DNA from: Streptococcus gallolyticus
GTDB taxonomy: Bacteria; Bacillota; Bacilli; Lactobacillales; Streptococcaceae
Assembly (NCBI GenBank): GCA_019794795.1
Contig: JAIMFC010000006.1
Coordinates: 1 to 64,000, forward strand
Direction of reading: 5' to 3'
Length of the DNA stretch: 64,000 nt
This document shows, one piece after another, positions 57,144 through 64,000 of the stretch. Made by a program: the position numbers and the translations under genes. Under the pieces are notes generated by a model. That model ran no database searches. It saw only the letters and a program-made list of their open reading frames with translations, and was not told where the DNA came from. The stretch's first letter is position 1. Each line of letters opens with the position of its first letter.

Positions 57144-57632
57144 ATGTCATCTGAACAACAAGAACGTCAAGCGATGCAATACGTGGAAAGAAGTAGTTTA
57201 TTGACAGTCAGAACCCTCTTAAAGCTCTTAGAATGGTCGGCTAGGCAAGCCTTAGCTCAAGATTCAGCTTATAAGATTGGGGTTCAAAAACTGGAAGAAC
57301 TCCTTCAAAGCCCTTATGCCATTGAAGGGATTAATGTTAGTAAAGACTTACTGGATAAGCCAATCGATGTGGAGAAATTTAAGGAGTTGATGGAGTCAGA
57401 AAAATTGCCAATCGCAATTAGTTGGCAAAAAGACTATCTCTACTTTTATGCCAAGGATAAGACCTTGCTTGATCATCACTTGGACGAACTGGTGAAGAAA
57501 CTGGTGTCTAACCCAGAAAAGTTAGAAGGTCTAACTTTTGATAAAACCTTGGACCAAGAGATAGAACTGGCCAAAGAAAAAATAAGAGTGACAGAACCTT
57601 CGGCAGTCAAAACCAAGGAGGTGACCTTGTAA
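57144..57632 (+). CDS. ICE conjugation-region protein before VirD4 (162 aa)
   Basis: Begins MSSEQQERQAMQYVERSSLLTVRTLLKLLEWSARQAL after GAGGTCACC. It is helical and charged, with no membrane segment. The position right before the coupling protein, overlapping it by one base, and the known occurrence in ICESa2603-type elements suggest a role as a conjugation accessory. The sequence IDVEKFKELMESEKLPIAISWQKDYLYFYAKDKT looks like a DUF3801-type domain, common in Firmicutes conjugative transposons. Confidence 0.65.
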   Translation: MSSEQQERQAMQYVERSSLLTVRTLLKLLEWSARQALAQDSAYKIGVQKLEELLQSPYAIEGINVSKDLLDKPIDVEKFKELMESEKLPIAISWQKDYLYFYAKDKTLLDHHLDELVKKLVSNPEKLEGLTFDKTLDQEIELAKEKIRVTEPSAVKTKEVTL

Positions 57633-59449
57633 TGTATTCAAGACGAAAAGCTTTAGTCTTTGGACTCTTGGGGCTCGCCTTTGGTTATTTCTGCCATCGT
57701 CTAACCCTACTCTATGATAGTTTAACCAATGCCCCACCTATGGAACGTTTTGCCTACCTCTTAGGAGAGGGGTTAAATCAGGTTTTCAATCCTTTATGGC
57801 TATTTTCCTTTACTCAAAAATCTCTTCTTGCCTTTATCCTTGGGGTTCTAACGATGATACTAGTCTATCTTTATGTATCGACAGGACAGAAAGTCTATCG
57901 AGAAGGGGAAGAATACGGTTCTGCACGATTTGGAACCAGTAAGGAAAAGCGGAACTTTTACAGTAAGAATCCTTTTAATGACACGATTTTGGCTCGTGAT
58001 GTTCGTCTAACCTTGTTGGAAAAGAAGAAACCCCAGTTTGACCGAAATAAAAATTTGATTGTCATTGGGGGTTCTGGGGCAGGAAAGACCTTTCGCTTTG
58101 TGAAACCCAACCTTATCCAACTTAATTGTTCCAATATTGTCGTAGATCCGAAAGACCATTTGGCTGAGAAGACAGGTAAACTCTTTTTAGAAAACGGTTA
58201 TCAGGTCAAAGTTTTAGACCTGGTTAATATGACCAATTCAGACGGTTTTAATCCCTTTCGTTATGTAGAAACAGAGAATGATTTGAACCGCATGTTAACG
58301 GTCTATTTTAACAATACCCGTGGGTCTGGTTCACGCAGTGATCCATTTTGGGATGAGGCTTCCATGACATTGGTGAGAGCTATTGCCTCTTACTTGGTGG
58401 ATTTTTACAATCCTCCAGGAAGTTCTAAGCAAGAGCAGGAAGCAAGACGTAAGAGTGGCCGTTATCCAGCCTTTTCTGAGATTGGGAAACTCATCAAACT
58501 CTTATCAAAGGGAGACAATCAGGACAAAAGTGTTCTTGAAGTCCTGTTTGAAGATTATGCTAAAAAATATGGTCACGAAAACTTTACCATGCGAAACTGG
58601 GCGGATTTCCAAAACTATAAGGATAAGACCTTGGATTCGGTGATTGCGGTCACAACAGCAAAATTTGCCCTTTTTAATATCCAATCGGTGATTGATTTGA
58701 CGAAAAAAGATTCTATGGACTTGAAAACGTGGGGCACTCAGAAGACCATGGTCTACCTTGTTATTCCAGATAATGATACGACCTTTCGTTTTCTATCTGC
58801 ATTATTTTTCTCTACGGTTTTCTCCACTTTGACCAGACAGGCTGATGTGGAGTTTAAAGGGCAACTGCCTATTCATGTTAGAAGTTATCTGGATGAGTTT
58901 GCGAATGTCGGAGAAATCCCAGACTTTGCCGAACAAACCTCAACAGTTCGCTCTAGGAACATGAGTCTAGTTCCAATCTTGCAAAATATTGCTCAACTAC
59001 AAGGACTTTATAAGGAAAAAGAGGCTTGGAAAACTATACTGGGGAACTGTGACAGCCTCCTCTATTTGGGTGGAAATGACGAGGAAACTTTCAAATTTAT
59101 GAGTGGTCTTCTAGGTAAACAAACCATTGATGTCAGAAGTACCAGTCGTTCTTTTGGGCAGACGGGTTCAAGTTCCACCTCTCACCAGAAAATTGCTCGT
59201 GACTTGATGACGGCTGATGAAGTAGGGAATATGAAACGAGATGAGTGCCTAGTACGCATTGCAGGGGTTCCTGTTTTTCGAACCAAGAAATATTTTCCGC
59301 TCAAACATAAGAATTGGAAATGGCTTGCGGATAAGGAAACCGATGTACGCTGGTGGCACTATCATATCAATCCCCTAACCGCTGAGGAAGAGGTAGATTT
59401 GTCAGGCCATAAAATAAGGGATTTAAGCACAGAAACGACACTACATTAA
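57632..59449 (+). CDS. VirD4/TraG-type type IV coupling protein
   Basis: The 605-aa ATPase brings the relaxase-DNA complex to the secretion channel. Two N-terminal membrane helices (about 8-24 and 55-90) precede Walker A GGSGAGKTFRF (about 144-154), the VVDPKDHLAEKTGKL block, NPFRYVETENDLNRM, and Walker B HVRSYLDEFANVG (about 410-422). The NCDSLLYLGGNDEETFKFMSGLLG segment near residue 472 is the conserved third motif. It lies at the head of the transfer genes. The protein is intact. Confidence 0.93.
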   Translation: MYSRRKALVFGLLGLAFGYFCHRLTLLYDSLTNAPPMERFAYLLGEGLNQVFNPLWLFSFTQKSLLAFILGVLTMILVYLYVSTGQKVYREGEEYGSARFGTSKEKRNFYSKNPFNDTILARDVRLTLLEKKKPQFDRNKNLIVIGGSGAGKTFRFVKPNLIQLNCSNIVVDPKDHLAEKTGKLFLENGYQVKVLDLVNMTNSDGFNPFRYVETENDLNRMLTVYFNNTRGSGSRSDPFWDEASMTLVRAIASYLVDFYNPPGSSKQEQEARRKSGRYPAFSEIGKLIKLLSKGDNQDKSVLEVLFEDYAKKYGHENFTMRNWADFQNYKDKTLDSVIAVTTAKFALFNIQSVIDLTKKDSMDLKTWGTQKTMVYLVIPDNDTTFRFLSALFFSTVFSTLTRQADVEFKGQLPIHVRSYLDEFANVGEIPDFAEQTSTVRSRNMSLVPILQNIAQLQGLYKEKEAWKTILGNCDSLLYLGGNDEETFKFMSGLLGKQTIDVRSTSRSFGQTGSSSTSHQKIARDLMTADEVGNMKRDECLVRIAGVPVFRTKKYFPLKHKNWKWLADKETDVRWWHYHINPLTAEEEVDLSGHKIRDLSTETTLH

Positions 59450-59466
59450 TAGAAATGAGGAATTAT

Positions 59467-59709
59467 ATGAATCAAAAACTATCAGGCTTTGTTTACGGTG
59501 TGGACGCCAGCTCCATGTTCTCCCAAGCCATGTCTCTATTACAAAAAGGCTTAATTGCAGTAGGAGCCTTTCTTGTTGTCATGGGCATTATCAACCTTTC
59601 AACCAACATTAAAGATGGTGGGCCAGGTGTCCGAAATGCCATTCTAGAAATTGTTGGTGGGGTCATGGTGGGAGCCGCTGGTGCTTTTGTAACTCAGATT
59701 ACCATTTAG
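59467..59709 (+). CDS. VirB2/TrbC-like pilin-type membrane protein (Maff2 family)
   Basis: The 80-aa protein (start MNQKLSGFVYGVDASSMFSQ at 59467 after GAGGA) has two hydrophobic helices (about 25-46 LQKGLIAVGAFLVVMGIINL and 57-78 AILEIVGGVMVGAAGAFVTQI) separated by a short charged loop, as in VirB2-like subunits of Gram-positive type IV secretion systems. It is followed by a VirB6-like protein. Confidence 0.82.
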   Translation: MNQKLSGFVYGVDASSMFSQAMSLLQKGLIAVGAFLVVMGIINLSTNIKDGGPGVRNAILEIVGGVMVGAAGAFVTQITI

Positions 59710-59727
59710 GGGAGGACAGCACATGAC

Positions 59728-60582
59728 ATGATAATGAATTTTACGTCACCTTTTGTATTTCTAGCCTCTGAAAAAGTATCTAGTGATAGCCTTTTTGAAG
59801 GGTTTCAAGTGGATTTAGAATCAACCGCCAACTTGGTTAAGTCACTAGCGGACTTTAATCCGACGGTGTGGTCTTACATGACAGCCATTACCAAGGGGAT
59901 TATGCAGCCCTTGGGAGTAGCTATTCTTGCGGTTGTTCTCGTACTCGAATTTTCAAAAATGGCCAAGAAAATCGCAAACTCAGGTGGTGCAATGACCTTT
60001 GAAGCCATGGCACCTATGATTGTCAGCTACATCATGGTCGCGGTCGTGATTACCAATACGACGGTTATTGTGGAAGCCATTATTGCCATTGCCTCTTATG
60101 TTATTGAACAAGTGGCAAGTCTTGTCACGAATGGTGGTGCTAATTATGATACCATCTCAGGCATTAAGGGATCTGGAATTGTAGGAAAAATGATTATTGG
60201 CTTTTTTGCGATTCTCATTTGGTTGGTACGAATGGCCAGCATCATGGTTGTCAATATCTTGATTACCATTCGCTTTATCCAACTCTATCTGATGATTCCT
60301 TTTGCCCCTGTTACCATTCCGACCTTCCTTAGTGATGACTGGAGAAGTGTTGGGATTGGTTACCTTAAAAACATCATGGTCTATGCCGTTCAAGGTATTT
60401 TGATTTTTCTAATTGTATCTCTTGTCCCCTTGTTTGAATCGGCTGGAAAGATTGCCGTATCAAATGGAGCTGGAGAGATGGAATCACTTGCCATTATGTT
60501 TGGTGGCTTGGTACAGGCTATATTGTTAATCATTGCCTTAGTTGGCAGTCAACGAACCGCCCGAAGTATTTTGGGGATGTAG
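59728..60582 (+). CDS. VirB6/TrbL-like inner-membrane channel protein
   Basis: The 284-aa polytopic protein has at least six hydrophobic helices (about 55-75, 92-118, 125-140, 158-190, 195-212, 228-280). The sequence LADFNPTVWSYMTAITKGIMQPLGVAILAVVLVLEFSKM is that of the CD1107/TrbL-type family of ICEs. It probably forms part of the membrane channel for DNA. The start may be 59728 or 59734. Upstream is a GGAGG site. Confidence 0.85.
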   Translation: MIMNFTSPFVFLASEKVSSDSLFEGFQVDLESTANLVKSLADFNPTVWSYMTAITKGIMQPLGVAILAVVLVLEFSKMAKKIANSGGAMTFEAMAPMIVSYIMVAVVITNTTVIVEAIIAIASYVIEQVASLVTNGGANYDTISGIKGSGIVGKMIIGFFAILIWLVRMASIMVVNILITIRFIQLYLMIPFAPVTIPTFLSDDWRSVGIGYLKNIMVYAVQGILIFLIVSLVPLFESAGKIAVSNGAGEMESLAIMFGGLVQAILLIIALVGSQRTARSILGM

Positions 60583-60643
60583 GAGGAAGGGAGTCATTAT
60601 CTCGCCTCCTCTTTTTATAGCTTACTTAGATTGGAGAACATTT

Positions 60644-60997
60644 ATGAACACTCGTGTCTTTAAGGACATCTCAAAGGTTCAACACAGGGCATGGCTGGGA
60701 TTTACAACTAGACAGGTTATTTTTGTATTTCCAGCCGTCGCCCTAACCATTTTGGTATTGGGTTTGAACTTATTTTACTGGCAATTTGGGGATTGGTTTG
60801 TCTATGGTTTTGTTTTTAGCTTCACCATTCCACTCATGTTATTTGGGGTCTATCGCCCTAATGATTTACCATTTGAAATCTATCTCAGGTACCGATTTCA
60901 TTATGAACTAACGGTGCCAGACCGCACATTTACTGGAAGAAAAGGAGACCAACGTGAAAAAATTAAAACACTCAATGAAACCAAAGACATCTTCTAA
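60644..60997 (+). CDS. PrgI-family membrane protein
   Basis: The 117-aa protein begins MNTRVFKDISKVQHRAWLGFTTRQVIFVFPAVALTILVL. It has two membrane helices (about 23-45, 52-72) and the conserved FGVYRPNDLPFEIYLRYRF. This is the usual small VirB3-like partner that anchors VirB4. The gene overlaps the VirB4 start by 44 bases, which suggests translational coupling. Confidence 0.87.
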   Translation: MNTRVFKDISKVQHRAWLGFTTRQVIFVFPAVALTILVLGLNLFYWQFGDWFVYGFVFSFTIPLMLFGVYRPNDLPFEIYLRYRFHYELTVPDRTFTGRKGDQREKIKTLNETKDIF

Positions 60998-63305
60998 TGA
61001 CCAAAAGCAAAAGAAGAAAACACAGAAGCAGGAGATCAGACCTTCTACAGTAAATACGTTAGCCTATCAAGGGCTTTTTCAGAATGGCCTTATGCAGGTC
61101 AGTCCAAGCTATTTCTCACAAACCTATCTTTTAGGAGATGTTAATTATCAAACAGTTGGCTTAGATGATAAGGGAGCTATTGTTGAGAAATATTCCGATT
61201 TAATCAATTCACTGGATGATAAGACTAATTTCCAACTGACTATTTTCAATCAAAAAGTTAATTTGGAAAAATTCCGCAAGAGTATTCTCTATCCCTTACA
61301 GGAAGATGGATTTGATGCTTATCGTGATGAATTGAATCGCATGATGGATGCCAACTTAGAAGCGGGCGAGAACAACTTTTCAGCTGTCAAGTTTCTTTCA
61401 TTTGGCAAGAGCGACCAAACACCAAAACTAGCTTTTCGTTCTCTGTCACAGATTGGGGAATATTTCAAGAGTGGCTTTTCAGAGATTGATGTATCTCTTG
61501 GTTTACTTGGTGGAGAGGAGCGAGTGAATGTCCTTGCGGATATATTACGAGGTGAAAATCATTTACCGTTTTCTTACAAGGATTTGACTCTCTCAGGTCA
61601 ATCCACCAAACACTTTATTGCCCCAACCTACCTTTCCTTTAAACATAAGAATCATATTGAATTGGACGATCGATTATTACAGATTGTCTATGTTCGCGAC
61701 TATGGTATGGAGCTAGGGGATAAATTTATTCGAGACTTGATGCAGTCAGATTTGGAAGTGATGATTAGCTTACATGCTAAAGGCTCTACCAAGTCTGAAA
61801 CCATGACCAAACTACGAACCAAGAAGACCTTGATGGAATCACAAAAGATTGGGGAACAACAAAAGATGGCTCGGACTGGAATCTATTTGGAGAAGGTCGG
61901 GCATGTTCTTGAAAACAATATCGATGAAGCTGAGGCTCTTCTTCAAACCATGACCCAAACAGGAGATAAACTGTTTGACACCATATTTCTAATTGGCGTG
62001 CTGGCGGATACTGAAGACCAACTCAAACAATCTCTTGATATTATCAAGCAAGTGGCAGGGTCTAATGATATGATTATTGATAATTTGACCTATATGCAAG
62101 AAGCTGCTTTTAATAGTCTCTTGCCATTTGGGAAGAACTATCTTGAAGGTGTTTCTCGGTCGCTCTTAACCTCGAATATTGCTGTGAATGCCCCTTGGAC
62201 TTCCGTTGATATTCAGGACAAGGGTGGGAAATTTTATGGCATCAATCAAATCTCAAGTAATATCATCAGTATTGACCGTGGCAAGTTAAATACTCCGTCA
62301 GGTTTGATTTTAGGGACTTCTGGAGCGGGCAAAGGGATGGCGACAAAACATGAAATCATCTCTACAAAGCTCAAGGAAGCAGATAGTGATACTGAAATTA
62401 TTATTGTTGACCCAGAAAACGAGTACAGCATTATCGGTCAAGCCTTTGGTGGGGAGAGTATTGATATTGCCCCAGATTCTACCACCTTCTTAAATGTCTT
62501 AGATCTATCTGATGAGAATATGGATGAGGATCCGGTTAAGGTTAAGTCCGAATTTCTCTTGTCTTGGATAGGGAAGCTCTTAGATCGCAAAATGGATGGT
62601 CGTGAAAAATCCTTGATTGACCGTGTGACACGACTCACCTATAAGCATTTTGACACACCATCCTTGGTCGAATGGGTCTTTGTCTTAGCTCAACAACCTG
62701 AACAGGAAGCTAAGGACTTGGCACTGGATATGGAACTCTATGTGGAAGGGTCGCTGGACATATTTTCACATCGGACCAATATTAAAACAGACAGTCATTT
62801 CCTGATTTACAATGTCAAAAAGCTAGGCGATGAATTAAAACAAATTGCCCTCATGGTTATCTTTGACCAAATTTGGAATCGGGTGGTCAAAAACCAAAAG
62901 CTAGGGAAGAAGACCTGGATTTACTTTGATGAAATGCAGCTTCTCTTATTGGACAAGTATGCCTCTGATTTTTTCTTTAAACTCTGGAGTCGTGTCCGTA
63001 AGTATGGGGCGATACCGACAGGCATTACTCAGAATGTAGAAACTCTTCTTTTGGATGCCAACGGCAGACGCATTATTGCCAATAGCGAGTTTATGATTCT
63101 TTTAAAACAGGCTAAGAGCGATCGCGAAGAATTGGTACATATGCTTGGACTTTCCAAGGAACTGGAGAAATACTTGGTCAATCCTGAAAAAGGGGCAGGC
63201 TTAATTAAGGCCGGTTCCACCGTTGTCCCATTCAAGAATAAGATTCCACAACACACCAAGCTCTTTGACATCATGAGTACGGACCCTGAAAAAATGAGGA
63301 CATGA
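60954..63305 (+). CDS. VirB4-type conjugation ATPase
   Basis: The 783-aa ATPase powers the secretion channel. The start is GTG after AGGAGACC, overlapping PrgI. Walker A is GTSGAGKGMA at about 453-462, with IIIVDPENEYSIIG shortly after, and Walker B WIYFDEMQLLL at about 658-668, followed by SRVRKYGAIPTGITQN. The N-terminal 400 residues are the CagE/TrbE-like domain. The sequence is complete. It is immediately followed by the partial gene at 63307. Confidence 0.93.
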   Translation: MKKLKHSMKPKTSSNDQKQKKKTQKQEIRPSTVNTLAYQGLFQNGLMQVSPSYFSQTYLLGDVNYQTVGLDDKGAIVEKYSDLINSLDDKTNFQLTIFNQKVNLEKFRKSILYPLQEDGFDAYRDELNRMMDANLEAGENNFSAVKFLSFGKSDQTPKLAFRSLSQIGEYFKSGFSEIDVSLGLLGGEERVNVLADILRGENHLPFSYKDLTLSGQSTKHFIAPTYLSFKHKNHIELDDRLLQIVYVRDYGMELGDKFIRDLMQSDLEVMISLHAKGSTKSETMTKLRTKKTLMESQKIGEQQKMARTGIYLEKVGHVLENNIDEAEALLQTMTQTGDKLFDTIFLIGVLADTEDQLKQSLDIIKQVAGSNDMIIDNLTYMQEAAFNSLLPFGKNYLEGVSRSLLTSNIAVNAPWTSVDIQDKGGKFYGINQISSNIISIDRGKLNTPSGLILGTSGAGKGMATKHEIISTKLKEADSDTEIIIVDPENEYSIIGQAFGGESIDIAPDSTTFLNVLDLSDENMDEDPVKVKSEFLLSWIGKLLDRKMDGREKSLIDRVTRLTYKHFDTPSLVEWVFVLAQQPEQEAKDLALDMELYVEGSLDIFSHRTNIKTDSHFLIYNVKKLGDELKQIALMVIFDQIWNRVVKNQKLGKKTWIYFDEMQLLLLDKYASDFFFKLWSRVRKYGAIPTGITQNVETLLLDANGRRIIANSEFMILLKQAKSDREELVHMLGLSKELEKYLVNPEKGAGLIKAGSTVVPFKNKIPQHTKLFDIMSTDPEKMRT

Positions 63306-63306
63306 G

Positions 63307-64000
63307 ATGAAAGAGGATAAAAAGCTAGTCAAACAGGCTAGGCAAAACTTTCGAAGCAACTTAAAATCAGCCCGTATGCATTATCGGAAAGAAGTTAGGA
63401 CCTTAAAACAGACTGTTCCTAAAAAAGGAAGATTTCTAAAATCAGCCAAAAATACACTGTTTCAGGGAAAGAAAACAGAGTTAAAAGGAAATCTACTCAG
63501 TAGCCAAGAGGAAGAAGAAGAGAAGTTCCTAAAGGAAATTACCTATGTGTCTCCTAGACTGTTGAGGGTAAAGGAAATTAAGAACTATCGACTTCCGCAA
63601 GCTCAAGAACGTTTGCGGACGGCAAGAAAACATTTGTCAGATGTGAAACTGAATGAAAAACAACAGGCAGTTAATCCCAAGTTTACTTTCCAAAAAGAAA
63701 ATCCTTCCCTGAAGTCTCGCTTTCAGTTTCACCAAGAAAAATCATTTGATCGACTAAGTGCAGAAAAAGACGTAAGTTCTGCCAAGCGTGAGGTTAAACA
63801 ACTCAAGAAAGTCCAAAAGTCTAAGAAAAACTCTACCAAAGTCAAAGCTGGATTAGGCTTGGCTGCATCTGAATCCCTTGACCTGGTATCACAGGATGAT
63901 GATTTAGATGGACTTAGAACCATAAAGGATACTAGTTTGAAAGCCAGACGCTATGGAAGGTTTACCTTTCAAGCAGGTAAGGTGGTTGTAAAAAGTGGAC
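63307..64000 (+). CDS. Conjugation protein, N-terminal part (cut by window edge)
   Basis: The frame opens with MKEDKKLVKQARQNFRSNLKSARMHYRKEV, one base after the VirB4 stop, and stays open for 231 codons to the edge. It is very rich in Lys, Arg and Gln, probably disordered or coiled coil, with no membrane segment yet (LGLAASESLDL is not long enough). In ICESa2603-type elements a large membrane protein with a VirB1/CHAP-type lytic domain follows VirB4, and this N-terminus fits such a protein. The identity is inferred from order. Confidence 0.75.
   Translation, partial: MKEDKKLVKQARQNFRSNLKSARMHYRKEVRTLKQTVPKKGRFLKSAKNTLFQGKKTELKGNLLSSQEEEEEKFLKEITYVSPRLLRVKEIKNYRLPQAQERLRTARKHLSDVKLNEKQQAVNPKFTFQKENPSLKSRFQFHQEKSFDRLSAEKDVSSAKREVKQLKKVQKSKKNSTKVKAGLGLAASESLDLVSQDDDLDGLRTIKDTSLKARRYGRFTFQAGKVVVKSG

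Noticed and set aside
1-64000. tRNA or rRNA genes
   Set aside because: I recognised no tRNA-like cloverleaf or rRNA segment on either strand; a dedicated search could still find one.

Overview
The window looks like low-GC Streptococcus DNA, most probably S. suis or a close relative. That is inferred from gene families and codon use; no chromosomal housekeeping gene is visible. All 64 kb reads as stacked mobile elements: a resistance and restriction-modification (R-M) segment, a long siphophage-type prophage, a tet(O)/lnu(C) resistance module, and the first 11 kb of an integrative conjugative element (ICE) of the ICESa2603/Tn5252 kind. The prophage, with its two serine recombinases and tet(O) cargo next to them, resembles the streptococcal Phi-m46.1/lambdaSa04 lineage. 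I saw no rRNA, tRNA or CRISPR array.

Left region (1-8.3 kb). A truncated ANT(9)-type spectinomycin gene lies against a broken leftward SOS-like operon: an HdiR/LexA-type self-cleaving repressor, two small genes and a decapitated UmuC polymerase. Next comes a C5-cytosine methyltransferase with a different but related PD-(D/E)XK endonuclease on each side, then a large ImmA/IrrE-type metalloprotease with a C-terminal HTH, driven from a promoter interleaved with that of the second endonuclease. A sigma-like regulator closes the region.

Prophage (8.3-42.8 kb). A leftward replication operon (family A DNA polymerase, a small membrane protein, DUF2815, DUF2800 and two small genes) diverges from a rightward run. 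The rightward genes are primase-helicase, VRR-NUC nuclease, SNF2 helicase, an ArpU/RinA-like regulator, a phage S-adenosylmethionine synthetase, HNH nuclease, two DNA methyltransferases, terminase, a Phd-Doc toxin-antitoxin pair, HK97-type head genes, tail genes with a -1 frameshift, tape measure, Dit, Tal, holin and a three-domain lysin. A 37-bp element with exactly conserved spacing occurs four times: twice before the leftward operon, once before the primase and once before the recombinases. A six-unit, 11-bp tandem repeat sits just after the ArpU-like gene and before an extended -10 promoter. A 67-bp leader is repeated before two small early/middle genes.

Recombinase and resistance module (42.8-52.6 kb). 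Two overlapping serine recombinases are followed by a relaxase gene split in two, with TnpV, tet(O) with its leader attenuator, a KTR protein, and an intact MTnSag1 (ISSag10 transposase plus lnu(C), with 8-bp target duplication) between the halves. An AraC/GyrI-like gene follows. The module ends in a second, diverged recombinase 3' end, which suggests acquisition by recombination at the recombinase gene.

ICE (52.9 kb to the edge). A replication initiator, a C5 methyltransferase, small genes including a Spx-like protein and a CPBP protease, then the type IV secretion genes: VirD4 coupling protein, VirB2-like pilin, VirB6-like protein, PrgI, VirB4, and the start of a further large component cut by the window edge.
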